A stretch of 64,000 bases of DNA from Trissonchulus latispiculum (Eukaryota; Nematoda; Enoplea; Enoplida; Ironidae), in the NCBI GenBank assembly GCA_030248195.1, contig JASAND010008546.1, positions 1-64,000 on the forward strand. Direction: 5' to 3'. The notes under the pieces were generated by a model. That model ran no database searches and had not been told where the DNA came from. It worked only from the letters and a program-made list of their open reading frames with translations. This document shows positions 14,301 through 23,079 of this stretch, piece after piece (the stretch's first letter is position 1; each line of letters begins with the position of its first letter). The position numbers were made by a program, and so were the translations under genes.

Positions 14301-17300
14301 TCCCAAGAAAAATTCCCAGGAATAAGCCCAGGAAGACAGGGTATTTCTTACACTCTTAAAAAGACTCCTGTAGAAATTACAGGAATTCTTGTAGTTTTCT
14401 ACAAAAGTGTTCCTGTGCAGTCAGTCACTAGCGGAGCTTCCTGTATTTTCCACAAAAGTAACTTTTGTATTTTTACCGGCCTCTCGAATAGTAAAAATTA
14501 CAGGAATTTCCTGTATAAAATACTAAGGAAACCTGTGGTTTGTATTACAGGAGTTTCCTGTAGCAAATACTAAAGTTTTGTAATACTAACTACTAGTTTT
14601 GTTCGAATTTTTTTGACAATCTTAAATCAGATACCAAACCTGTAGCTTTTACAAAACCTGTAAATTTTACTGGAGCCCGAATTTTTTGTTTTCATGAAAG
14701 TGACTATTTTTAGTCTAAATACAGGCATTTTTTGAGAAGTTTCAGTGATTCTACATTAACTACATTAACGATACACCAAAAAGCAACAGTATTTGGCTCA
14801 GTTTTGCAAAACAATGTTGAATGTCCCTAAGGGGCCTCGCGACAGCTCACCGGGAAGTAATACTTACTTTGTTACTTATTTGACTATATTTTACTGTACT
14901 ACTCTGTCGTGTTTTTTCAGCCACGAGTTCAGGTACAGTGGACGGTGCTCAGGACCGGCGCGGGGGTCTCTGCCAGCGGGCCAACATGCGACTTCGCCTA
15001 ATCCTTCTGTCACAGGATTTTGCCCCCCAGCCCCATGGAAATGGTAGGGCCGCCACACTCGGGGGCAACACATTTGTGCTGCTCTACTGTTTGCGAGTTT
15101 GGGATTTAATTTCTAACTAATTTCGTATTCTGAGATCCAGCCCAGTTCCTGAGGAGCATACTATCGGGGTCCATTTCTGTTTAGGAAGTGAACGAGATCT
15201 GGTATAACCAGATTGCTGTCCCCCCCCCGAATTTTCATCTACGTACTTTCGTGGATTCATGTGTTTTCTTTTTCACTTGTTCCTGAGAGCATACTGTACC
15301 ATTTTTGTGTCTGAATTCTGAAAGCATGCTAAATCCTTGTTGTAACCAAATCTTGCTTATCCACTAACTCTTTCACTGTAACTGTAACTGTAACAGGAGT
15401 CTGTGTTCTGGCGTAATGCCTGATGAAGGGCTGCCCCCCCTTCCACAGATATAGTCAACATTAGAGTTGTCGCTCCTGTCTTCGGGCTGTGAATCCGGAG
15501 ATAAGCTAGCACCGGCACCCTATAACCTTCTGTAGGTTGGAGTTCTCTCCAGGGGTCACTTTACCTTTACTTTACTAACTCTTTCATCTAATTTTCTAAC
15601 TACTTTCATGTAGTATAAGTATACATATAATATTGTTTTTCGTCTGTTTTCAGGTCCCCTAAATATGGACCTGGGCCTGGGCTATCATCAGCTGGAAAGG
15701 AAACCTTCACCGTTGCCTTCCTACACTCGGTTGCCTGCCGGTGACTCCGACAACAATGGGGCGGGCCAGCTCCAGCCCCCTGAATCCTCTCCCCATGGCT
15801 TTCAAAAAGCGGGTTCTGCTCAACTTCAAAAGTTGGGTAAGTACAATCCTTTTGTTTCGTGTTGTTTGTTTTTTATACGCAGTTCAGCCAAGTATTTACG
15901 GAGGTAGACTTGTTTGGCCAGAAATCTACGGCAATGCAGTGATTGTTTTTAGATTGCTGTCCGCCGAAATTTACTGAATTTATCGACACTCAACACACAC
16001 AAATTGGTGGTTTCCAAAATATAGCTCAGGCGTTTGGCTGGCATTTTTAGTGGGGGGTGGGGGTTCCCCCACTTTTTGACAAGCCCCCACCCACTTTTTT
16101 GGGAGTCGCCCAAAAGCGTCAATAAATTAAGTTCTTGAGGTTTAATTTTCACAACATTTCTTCATTTTTAGCTAATTTATGGACTTATAAGTTGATTTTA
16201 AGCTTAAAAACAGCGGTTTTTGCGTTTTTACCTTAAAATGCTAATTTTTAAATATGCATAAGTTTATGTCTTGGGCTCGCCCACCCCACTTTTCGGAAAC
16301 CGCCCACTTTCAAAACCCTAAAAATGCCATCTTTGGGGAGTGGATGCTTTTTGTCTACTAAAATCAGTTCCAAAAAGCTGCCGATTCTGAAAAAAACGCC
16401 CATGAGCCACTGCTTGGCATAATACGGTAAGATACCATGTGCGTAATAATGGGAGGGGGAAGCAGGTGCGTATCCCGGATTTTTGAAGGGAGGGGTTTGG
16501 CAAAAATTCACTGAAAAGGAGGGGGTTTTGACAAAGATGTACACATTTTGTAATGGAGTTTTGATAAAATACAACCCAAAAGGAGAGGGTTTCAACTCCG
16601 AAAACCCCTGCCCTGGGTACGCCCATGGGGAGAAGGAAGATTGCTGATATTGGAAGTGGACAAAAGTTTAATGTCTAGTAGGAGACCGAGATCATATTTC
16701 GAAAATCTTTTCGCCTGCGGCCATAATTGTACGCGAAACTGTCGCAAACGCATTCGATTACACTCGGAATTTGCCGCCCCCAAAGTTTGTTGCGCCTGTG
16801 GCGAAACGTAAGGATTTTCTGTCGGACGGAGCAGTAGACATAGTAAACCAGATACCTTCAATAGTGCATGTTTCACGACGCAGAAACTGTTAGTGTCTCT
16901 TTATGCCTACCGAGAAAACGTTTGTCTGCCAGAATAATATTTTACCGGAGAAAATTGGGGGCGGGTTTCTCCAGCCCCAGGTCCCCGGAGACTTGGCAAT
17001 TTTGTGTTGAAAAGCGTTTAAAGACGGCTTCTTTCCTTGAAAATTAAACCACCTTCAAGTTAATTTTCGAGGTTACAATAATTACTACAATGGAGAACAC
17101 CAAGCCATAAAATTTGAAATATATAGGTCTTTACCTAGGGGCAGTTTCATAAAAATACTTGCAGTACTAGTAGAAGATGCAAGTGCGAGTGTTTCATAAA
17201 ACATTTTGACAACTGGACCAAATTAGCCAAGATTCTGCTGCTGCTAGCAGCAATAGCATTGGTAGTGTGAGCAACAAGTCTGCTGGTTCGGGGCTTTCGT

Positions 17301-18456
17301 GAATAGGGCAATTTTTGAAGAAATGTCATCTCTTCTTTCCGCGAAGCAAACTATTTATAATTTAAGCATAACGTCAAGAACAGATCATTCTTCATGCCAT
17401 GAAAATTTGAATATAAGAATTGTAACGGTGAAAAAGTTATTCTTGTTTTCTGGGAGTTTTCTAGTCAAAATTGACTAGTGAACTTAGACGGCTGCTAGTT
17501 GCGAGTTCGGCCGCAGCAGTTAAAGTTTTATGAAACAGGTATATACTCAGAGGCAGCAGCTATATCGACTCGCACTGGACCATCAGCTAGACTCGCAAAT
17601 CCAGTGCGAGTACGAACTCGACCGCACAACTTTTATTAAACACATACTCGACTCGACAACTAGTAGAGTCGAGTAGTGTTGTTGCCCGGCCGGTTTTTTG
17701 ACTCGGCCGGCCGGACCCGGCCGGCCGAGCTTGTGAACCCGACCGGCCGGCCGGAACCGGCCGGCCGGCTGGCCGGGCCGGCGGGCGGCCGTTTCCGGCC
17801 GGCCGCCCGGCCGGGTGCGGCAACCCGGCCGGCCGGCTGGCCGGCCGGATGATGCTAACCGGCCGGCTCGCCGGCCGGGTCAAAGAGGCCGGCCGGCCTG
17901 CCGGTCCAAAAAGGCCGGCCGGTACCAGTTTTGCTCTATTTTTCGTGTATTTTGCATTATATTTAGCATTAATTGGTGCATACAGTTACTCCTGGTTATG
18001 TATAACAGATAAAATCAAGTAATGTCCTTTTTCTGAAGACCGGCCGGCTGCTTCTGACCCGGCCGGCCGGATTGTCGGCATAGCGGGCCGGCCGGCCGCC
18101 CGGCCGGCTGGCCGGCCGGGTTTTCCTCGGCCGGCCAACAACTCTAGAGTCGAGTAGGGAAAAGGTTTTACGAAACTGTCCCCCTGATTGACAGCCTATT
18201 TTTCCTGGCACGCTTTGGTTTCTCTGAGGGGCGGTCCCTAATTCTGGATTTTAATTATAACGTTTTCCTCCGTGATTTTTGATTTTTAATCTGTTTTCCT
18301 TTTTTATTGATTTTTAACTTTTTTATTCCAGAATCGTCTTCCAATTCCGGTGCCAAATCGTCGTCTGCAGTCGTCACTGCCATGCCTCTGCAGCACCGCG
18401 GCAGCGCTTTCTTACTGCCAACATTGCTGATTGCTTTCTATATTGCCATGCTGTAA
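2193..18456 (+). CDS. GPI-type ephrin (Eph receptor ligand), six coding exons
   Basis: Coding exons are 2193-2314, 6217-6340, 13518-13767, 14921-15043, 15654-15836 and 18332-18456. All introns are GT-AG, every junction is in phase (2,0,1,1,1), and the total is 927 nt or 308 aa plus TAA. Seen: signal peptide (about residues 1-26, core LTLGIFWYFWISWIILC), I-Y-W-N-S-S-N (33-39), cysteines C63, C91, C105 and C183 at the places of the four disulfide cysteines of ephrins, E-Y-Y-F-I-S-T-S (161-168), R-G-G-L-C (179-183), then a Ser/Pro-rich stalk and a hydrophobic C-terminus (about 293-308) with no cytoplasmic tail. Known: ephrins are cell-surface ligands for Eph receptor tyrosine kinases, and A-type ephrins are GPI-linked. 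Odd: a proline-rich insert (about residues 110-140) lies between C105 and the G-H loop region. The family call is very secure; the A-type label is structural, not phylogenetic. Confidence 0.93.
2500..2890. repeat. GGGTTGAA/TTCAACCC word repeat
   Basis: Within ephrin intron 1, about 20 direct and inverted variants of GGGTTGA / TCAACCC are packed into 400 bp, mixed with 'AATGTTATCA' and 'CATTGGCTCCTGG'. The same vocabulary returns at 4.36-4.83 kb. It looks like a palindromic non-autonomous element with degenerate subterminal repeats. Confidence 0.6.
3158..4259. mobile_element. 1.1-kb TIR element with flanking TA (mariner-like spacing)
   Basis: TAGAGGTCGGGGGAAAA at 3160 is repeated in inverse at about 4238-4257 (TTTTTTCCCCCGACCTCTA), with TA on both outer sides. 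Inside, the word GGTTTTTTCCC / GGGAAAAAACC occurs repeatedly in both orientations near the ends (3330-3390, 3855-3895, 4205-4250). There is no transposase ORF. A TA target duplication is typical of Tc1/mariner elements, but TA is short and could be chance. Confidence 0.6.
4360..4833. mobile_element. Double element of GGGTTGAA words ending CATTGGCCCCTGG
   Basis: Two tandem, similar halves (about 4367-4555 and 4590-4833) each end in TGATAACATTGGCCCCTGG and are built from GGGTTGAA / TTCAACCC in both orientations. The reverse complement of that end, CCAGGGGCCAATGTTATCA, is close to the GGGGCCAATTTCATAAA ends of the element at 52.7-56.8 kb. Confidence 0.6.
6217..6340 (+). CDS. ephrin coding exon 2 (LICPNY core)
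   Basis: The acceptor is TATTTTCAG at 6208-6216 and the donor GTACGT at 6341. It codes residues 41-82, including I-R-D-Q-L-A-L-I-C-P-N-Y, matching the 'inDyldI-CPhY' core of ephrins, and E-Y-S-I-I-Y-R, matching the following strand. It carries the first conserved cysteine (C63). Confidence 0.93.
7424..8747. mobile_element. Foldback element with 51-bp subterminal tandem repeats
   Basis: Long terminal inverted repeats run 7424-7752 and 8356-8747. The outer end AACTAGAGGGAAAAATGCCC is mirrored at about 8728-8747. Inside each arm is a tandem array of a 51-bp unit containing CAGTCGGCGCTGAA ... TTCAGCGCC, itself a hairpin: four units on the left (starting 7509, 7560, 7611, 7662) and five on the right. 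The 600-bp centre has no ORF. This layout is that of Foldback-type DNA elements. The 132-aa ORF here simply translates the repeat with a 17-residue period. Confidence 0.88.
8813..8950. repeat. Three spaced copies of CAACACACCTACA
   Basis: 'TCCAACACACCTACAAAACAG', then two 'CACTCTTCAACACACCTACA' copies, lie about 55-60 bp apart with unlike spacers. It is a short degenerate tandem repeat just outside the foldback element. Confidence 0.5.
9300..9660. repeat. Tandem repeat, about 133-143 bp, nearly three copies
   Basis: TTGTTTCTACATCATAAAAC starts at 9321, 9454 and 9597. Each is followed by AAAATGT..., TTTTGGAACACAG, a G run and TCGCGCTGCGTGGG. The third copy breaks off into the next satellite. 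Confidence 0.85.
9660..10830. repeat. 139-bp satellite, about nine copies, in ephrin intron 2
   Basis: CAGGGCGCCACAGGC occurs at about 9811, 9950, 10089, 10229, 10368, 10507, 10656 and 10814, so the period is 139-140 bp, stretching to 149 and 158 bp in the last two copies. Each unit holds GGTCCACTTTGGAGGGGTC, TGTTCGCCTCACCAAGGGC and TTTCATTTGATACCAAA. Because 139 is not a multiple of three, the overlapping minus-strand ORFs are not evidence of coding. No centromeric or other role can be read from it. Confidence 0.92.
11040..11460. repeat. G/C-run repeat block
   Basis: Runs of GAGTGGGGGGG and GGGGACGCCC flank an AT-rich core containing AAATTCCGGCGAAGCCGG. Similar CGGCGAAACCGGAAATTTT lies at about 19.74 kb and CCCGGCAAAGCCGAAAATTT at 18.97 kb, so these G-rich blocks seem to be one dispersed family. 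Confidence 0.5.
12091..12116. other. Perfect short hairpin GTAGTGCGC-TGAC-GCGCACTAC
   Basis: A 9-10 bp stem with a 4-base loop (AGGTAGTGCGC ... GCGCACTACCT) lies in ephrin intron 2. No element boundary or function could be assigned. Confidence 0.6.
13518..13767 (+). CDS. ephrin coding exon 3 (C91, C105, proline-rich insert, G-H loop)
   Basis: The acceptor is CTTGCTTTAG at 13508-13517 and the donor GTGAGT at 13768. It codes V-D-H-R-S-Y-E-D-C and G-Y-C-L-H-R (conserved cysteines 2 and 3), then six consecutive prolines and a Gly/Pro/Lys-rich stretch, then V-F-R-R-H-S-P-V-N-L-E-Y, which aligns with the F-x-x-F-S/T-P-x-x-L-x-x-E-F receptor-binding loop, then N-Q-E-Y-Y-F-I. The exon is far more GC-rich than the introns around it. 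It ends in phase 1. Confidence 0.93.
14350..14700. mobile_element. Word-rich element, ACAGGAA/TTCCTGT
   Basis: The motif TACAGGAA / TTCCTGTA and CTACAAAAGTGTTCCTG recur in both orientations in ephrin intron 3. The layout and flanking words (GTTCCTGTGC...AGCGGAGC) match the element at 60.96-61.45 kb, where the word is ACTGGAA. Confidence 0.55.
14921..15043 (+). CDS. ephrin coding exon 4 (STSSGT...GGLC strand)
   Basis: The acceptor is GTTTTTTCAG at 14911-14920 and the donor GTAGGG at 15044. It codes S-T-S-S-G-T-V-D-G-A-Q-D-R-R-G-G-L-C-Q followed by M-R-L-R-L-I-L. This matches the closing strands of the ephrin fold (I-S-T-S-x-G ... x-R-x-G-G-V-C ... M-K), with the fourth conserved cysteine C183. 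Confidence 0.93.
15390..15576 (+). mobile_element. SINE 3' fragment (tail TTTACCTTTAC)
   Basis: This shares GGGCTGTGAATCCGG, AGCACCGGCACCCTA, TTCTCTCCAGGGGT and a TTACCTTTAC tail with the right half of the tRNA-headed SINE at 61.54-61.91 kb. The tRNA-like head is missing. It lies in ephrin intron 4. Confidence 0.75.
15654..15836 (+). CDS. ephrin coding exon 5 (juxtamembrane stalk)
   Basis: The acceptor is TCTGTTTTCAG ending at 15653 and the donor GTAAGT at 15837. It codes about 61 residues rich in Pro, Ser, Gly and Gln with no cysteine: a low-complexity stalk between the folded domain and the membrane anchor. It stays open only in the frame passed on by exon 4, and enters and leaves in phase 1, so it could be skipped without a frameshift. 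Confidence 0.85.
16020..16625. repeat. G/C-run-rich block(s) in ephrin intron 5
   Basis: This holds short runs such as GGGGGTTCCCCCAC and CCCCCACCCACTTTTTT, then a second block (16.44-16.62 kb) with GGAGGGGTTT words bounded by GCGTATCCC and GGGTACGCCC. Those two are near-inverse, as expected for hAT-like MITE ends. Boundaries are uncertain. Confidence 0.4.
17138..18184. mobile_element. GGGGCAGTTTCAT-ended element (host of nested hAT element)
   Basis: The left end GGGGCAGTTTCATAAAA at 17138 is mirrored by TTTTACGAAACTGTCCCCC ending at 18184. The arms use the words CTAGTAGAGTCGAG, GCAAGTGCGAG and ACTCGCA. The same ends and words recur at 52942-56398. There is no ORF. It lies in ephrin intron 5 and is itself interrupted by the element at 17674-18146. 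Confidence 0.75.
17674..18146. mobile_element. Non-autonomous hAT-type element, 8-bp TSD GAGTCGAG
   Basis: TAGTGTTGTTGCCCGGCCG at 17674 is mirrored by CGGCCGGCCAACAACTCTA ending at 18146, and GAGTCGAG directly flanks both ends (17666-17673 and 18147-18154). An 8-bp target duplication with TA-starting ends fits the hAT superfamily. The arms are made almost only of CCGGCCGG words, the middle is AT-rich, and there is no transposase. Pro/Arg/Gly-rich ORFs here are readings of the repeat. Confidence 0.85.
18332..18456 (+). CDS. ephrin terminal coding exon (GPI attachment signal)
   Basis: The acceptor is TTTTTTATTCCAG ending at 18331; the stop TAA is at 18454-18456. It codes a Ser/Ala/Gly-rich segment (S-S-S-N-S-G-A-K-S-S-S-A), a candidate omega-site region, a short polar spacer (Q-H-R-G-S) and a C-terminal hydrophobic run (AFLLPTLLIAFYIAML) that ends the protein. 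This is the layout of a GPI signal and not of an ephrin-B tail, which would carry a PDZ ligand. Confidence 0.88.
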
Positions 18457-18589
18457 CTTGCTGCTGCTAGCTCACACTTTTGAACTGCTTTGTTCTCTGG
18501 TCAAACTACATAAGTTGTTGTTGTTATTCTTGTTTTTGTTGTTTTTTCGATTGGATTTTTTATGATTATCTGTAATTTTACTTAAGGGT

Positions 18590-19140
18590 GTCATGTCCGG
18601 TAGTTTATTTCAGGGAGGGAGGGGGTAACAGTTAATGTATAGCCGCTTGTTTTTTCAGTCAAATTTAGTACTTATGGCAGAAAATTTTTTGCAAGTATAA
18701 CTTATATTTTTAGTTGTTGTAGACATCCAGGGCACTTTTAGGATAGAAGAATTGAGTAGAAATCGGACTGTCTGGCTTACTTCTAGGCCCTAAGCGTTTT
18801 AGGATAGGTGCTCATAGAGCTCCCATCGATAGGGGAGGGTGCCTGTTAAAAGTTTTTTGTGAAACTTTTGTCGTTCACATCGGGAAAAACTTAATCGGGA
18901 TTAACAAAAATCGCTAAAACGTGACTAAAATTAGGTGTTGCTTATGCTAAAATAGTGAACATTTCTGAAGGTAAATCCCGGCAAAGCCGAAAATTTAAGG
19001 GCGAAATGTTAAAATTTTTTCAAGTTTTCTGCATATGGGGGAGGCTAAAATTTATTGGGGGGAGGGCATTTTATGGAAAGAGGGGCTGTTCCTCAAATGG
19101 AAGGGGGGACCCCACCAACCACCCTCAGCAGAAGTAAGCC
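18590..19140. repeat. G-run-rich element downstream of ephrin
   Basis: G-runs occur near both sides (GGGAGGGAGGGGG at about 18.61 kb; GGGGGGAGGG at about 19.06 kb), with CCCGGCAAAGCCGAAAATTT inside. It appears to be the same dispersed family as 11.04-11.46 and 19.5-19.96 kb. Boundaries are not resolved. Confidence 0.4.
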
Positions 19141-19464
19141 AGAGTCCCTTTTGGAACTCGGTTGTGATTTGTTAAATCTATCCGTTTGGCACTTCTAGCA
19201 TTATATACTTAGTTTTTCTTGGTTGCACATTCTACCCGTTTTGTTTGATTGGGGTTTTTGTATTTTTATATTATACATTCTAAGCTGTGTTTATGTTTGA
19301 GTTATTTTGTAACTGTGATACTACAACAGGCAAGGGGTCACTTCTTGTCCATTTTAGGCTCTTGTAATTATTTGGGGAACGTTCTGCTTTGTTCTGGACA
19401 GAAATTTTGTTTACCGAAACAAGTTTTTAGTACAAAGATTTCACAATATTTTCGATTTTAGCTA

Positions 19465-19470
19465 AATAAA
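19465..19470 (+). terminator. candidate ephrin polyadenylation signal AATAAA
   Basis: This is a canonical AATAAA about 1 kb after the ephrin stop. A G-rich element (about 18.6-19.1 kb) would lie in the 3' UTR if this site is used. It is a positional guess. Confidence 0.3.
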
Positions 19471-21027
19471 TGCTGTTTAATTCCGGCTGTAACAGTAGTA
19501 GTAGGGGATTTTTTCTGAATTTTGGTTTGTAGGTGTTGCTTTTTTGAACGGTTTTCGTGTTTTCTGCACATGACAAATTTTTTGCAACTTTTTGATAATA
19601 TTTATTTCCTAAATTCTGGCTTTTTGCTAGTCCAAAATATCTGGGAAGAGTCTAAGGGAAGTTCTGAACTAAAAATTGAACAATTTTTTAACTAAAATGT
19701 AAGCTGAAAATTGCTAAAAACTGCTAAAAAGACCTCAAAAAACTTCGGCGAAACCGGAAATTTTATAAATTTACCCTCAACCTATTTTTCCTGGCACGTT
19801 GAGTTCTGGAAGGGGCGGTCAAAATTCTCTGGGGGGGGATTCTGGGGAATGCGAAGGGAAGTTCAAGCGGGGGTCCAATTTCTGGAGGTCTTCCTACTAC
19901 CTTCTCTACCCCCCCCCTCCTCCTGTAGAAAAATGCCAGAAAATCTTTCCAGTCTCATATTTTGTTTGTAGTGTCGGTGTTTGAATAGTCACGACTAGAC
20001 CGTGTGCTTGTTTATGTTTGTTGCCGATTGTGCAAATTTTTGGTAACTTCGTTTTTGTTTGGTAAGCGCAAATCCGGCTGATCTGAACTATTTCCTGATG
20101 TGTTTTTGTCTGGTTTTTGTCTTGTTTACTATTGGCTGTATTTAGGCAATTTTTCTCTATAGCTTGTTGTCATACACTGTCGTATGGTATTTTATTGTAC
20201 GTTTTTTGCTATTCTTTTCTTGTTCTTTGTTGTGTTTGAGCTCTTTATTTACTAGTTTTGACCTTTGACCGGAATTGCTATTGCTAAAACCCTAAAAATT
20301 CTTCGTTTAACCTTTGGCAAACCAACGAGCAAAGTCTGACCAATGCCCTACAATCTGCTGCCAGGTTGACTATGAAAATTCTGATGCCTAGATTAAACTA
20401 AACAATTACCGATTAGTTTTTTACAAGAACAAAAAGGTTTTGTTGGAAACTTGTGCATTGCGATTGCTTGATTCTGTGGGCCCTCAGACTGTTGGGAAAT
20501 GAGAATTTCTTTAAAGAGGGCAAGAAAGTGAAATGAAAGGAAAAACGAAAACAAAGCCCTACTAGACTGATTTATAAAAATTTAAAAAAATTTTAATTTT
20601 TGTATCTTATTTTTTTCCATTTACATCTGGTAGGTGAAACGGTAATATGGCTTTTCTTGTTTGTAGACTTATACTGTATCTGTTAACATGACAGACATCT
20701 GTTCATGACCACTTTTATGTGATTTGATTCCATGGTTTGATTTGTTTTGTTTTTGGTTTGATTCTGTGATTTTGAAAGTAAATACGGTCTTGCTTTTCTA
20801 ATCTAGCTTAGCCTACCTTTGGGCCATCTGCAGAATAGAGTTAGAGTTGTGCCGCCGGGTAGTGTTGAGCACCGGCCCTGTCCAGACCGGCTGTCTGGCG
20901 GCCGGCCCATGTCAAAAGCGGCCCGGTCGGTGGGTGACAACCCGGCCGGTTAAATACGATCCGACCGGTCAGTGACAGTTTCTGCGGCTTATCGCCTTAA
21001 ACGTGCTAAAATGCGCCTGGATAGCTC

Positions 21028-22038
21028 TTAAGGTGCTGGTATCGCTTTGTGTAAATTTGACCCTATAGGCTTTAATTCTTCATGAAAGTGGATGAAACTT
21101 TCCAAATATACTATTTCGGTGCTCTTTAACATTCTGGGACCAGTCCCGCATTTTTAGGTGCAAAGATAAGAAATTTTTGGTTTTTGCCATTATTCTCTCA
21201 GCACATAGTCGAGACACCAGATTGGCTGATATGGCTGGAAAGAGGGCACAAAAATGAACATTTTTGCTTTTACAACTTTTGAGCTATCTCCAGTGGTTAA
21301 GTCAGTATAAGCAAAAAACGATTTTTGGGGTCCAAAAATGGCCGTTTTCGAGAAAATCAGTTTTTTCAAAATTACTGCCAAATCGTACGGACAATTTTGG
21401 TTTATTTATACTCGATCGATATACAGTCTCATTGCACATCAATGCCTATTAGCCGGAGTTTGTTGCTCTAAACTAGAGATTTGGCCGAAAAACCATTTTG
21501 GCAAAACTGCGATTATTTTGTTTTGAACATTGATTTCTCAAAAACTACCCAATGGATTCGCGTGATTTTTGGCAGAATGAGAATTCGCACTATTGCGGAG
21601 GGACATTTTTCTTGGTTTGAGCTAAAACATCTCCAGTTGCGAGAAAACTCAATGCAAAGTTGCGAAATTTTGTGTCACCGCACATTTAATGGATTTTCTT
21701 TTCCGTTAAGACCTGCTGAGCCAAATCCAAAAAAATGTCCCTCGGCCCACATGTCCTTTATAGGACAGCACAAGAAAAATTTTTGGCCGATTCCACAGTT
21801 TTGAGAAATCCATGTTCAAACATTTTTGGTCTATATTCATCCTGTCAGATGTCAGTATGTCAGAAAATTTTAGCTATTATTTCCGGATTTTTACTAGTTT
21901 CGTACTCTCACAAGAATCTGCAGATTATAAGCTTTAAAATGACGTATAAAGCTCTTTCTAACTCACAAAATTGCGAAAGTTATGGCGTTTCAAAAAATAC
22001 GCACAAAAGCACTGCACAAAACGATACCAGCACCTTAA
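21028..22038. mobile_element. 1.0-kb element with TTAA target duplication (piggyBac-like)
   Basis: TTAA|GGTGCTGGTATCGCTTTGTG at 21028 is mirrored by CAAAACGATACCAGCACC|TTAA ending at 22038. Direct TTAA flanks are the hallmark of piggyBac-type insertion. The interior has no transposase; its overlapping ORFs of about 62-107 aa have no recognisable domain. A related, less intact copy begins at 51058. Which transposase moved it is inferred only from the TTAA. Confidence 0.75.
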
Positions 22039-22044
22039 GTCTCT

Positions 22045-22305
22045 AAGGCACTATTTCTGTAGAGATTGAACAGATTTGATTAAAATTAATCTGCTACTGT
22101 TCTTTATTCTCACTACGGATTAAAAATGGAATGGTTAATTTTAATCCTTCAACTAGTGGATTAAAATTATTAATGCTGTTTCTTTAATGGTGGATTAATC
22201 AACTCGTTTAATCCGCGGATTGAAAATGATCCGATTAAATGAGATACCGGCTTATTTTTAACCCGTTTAACCTGACCATTTTAATCTTTAAAGAAATAGA
22301 CCCTT
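22045..22305. mobile_element. GGATTAA-word MITE
   Basis: The left end GGCACTATTTCTGTAGAGATT and the right end (reverse complement GGGTCTATTTCTTTAAAGAT) are alike. The interior is a string of GATTAAA / TTTAATCC words. A second right-hand end with the same TTTAATCTTTAAAGAAATAG lies at 23.01-23.08 kb. It abuts the TTAA element directly. Confidence 0.7.
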
Positions 22306-22748
22306 ACATTTATAGTTGCATTTTGGATGGTCGGCGAAAAGTTCCACCGGCCGTTCTTCGGCAGGCGACCTGTGCCGGCCGGCCGGCCGTCCCACGAAAC
22401 AACTGCCGCCGGGTCTGAGGTCCGCTTTAGGTCTCTGAGGTTCCTACGTTTGAAATGTTGAAAAGTTCAGTTTTGATGACACTTTCCAAAATTATGTCTA
22501 GTGCTGTACCGCGCAGTGACGACGGAGTGGTTATATAGCCATTTAGCCTGTCCGAGTTTCGATTCTTCGCTGCCGCTGTCACTGTAAACGCTTTCCTCCA
22601 ATAAATTCCCCTCCCCCCGGAAAATTTCAACGGTAAAATTTCTTGCGGACTCATGGGAAGTACAAAATATGTGAAAATGAGAAAAATCGGAGATTGGAAA
22701 ATTGGAAAATCGAAAATTGGAGACCCTCCTTAACCTCATTCCACTGAA

Positions 22749-22860
22749 GCACCTGTGGCTCAGTTGGCGAGCAACAGTTAAAAAGAGACCGGGGGTTCGA
22801 GCTCGGCCCGGTGCCCGATTGTTTCGGGTGCTTGGTGAAGTACAACTGTCATTCATTCTT
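22749..22860 (+). mobile_element. tRNA-derived SINE head
   Basis: There is a box A-like TGGCTCAGTTGG, a box B-like GGTTCGAGCTC and a near-complete acceptor pairing (GCACCTG with CCGGTGC). The D-stem GCTC/GAGC pairs, but the anticodon arm is poor and the whole is only 66 nt, so this is a tRNA-derived SINE or pseudo-tRNA, not a working tRNA gene. Confidence 0.55.
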
Positions 22861-23079
22861 TAAGTACCTTAAGTGATTGTAATTTTCTCAGATATAAAAT
22901 ATTCCAGAAAGTCTTTCATTGATTCACTGCAAAAATCGTCCAGATCAATTTCGCCTCTCTTAAGATACCCGTAAAATCAGATTCCAAATTCATTTTAGGA
23001 CTGGACTTTGAATCAGAATCCGGCTGTTTTTTTAATCCGTTTAATCCGACCATTTTAATCTTTAAAGAAATAGACCCCA

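Noticed and set aside
17587..18211. Pro/Arg/Gly-rich ORFs
   Set aside because: They come from CCGGCCGG repeats in a hAT-type element with no splice or start context.
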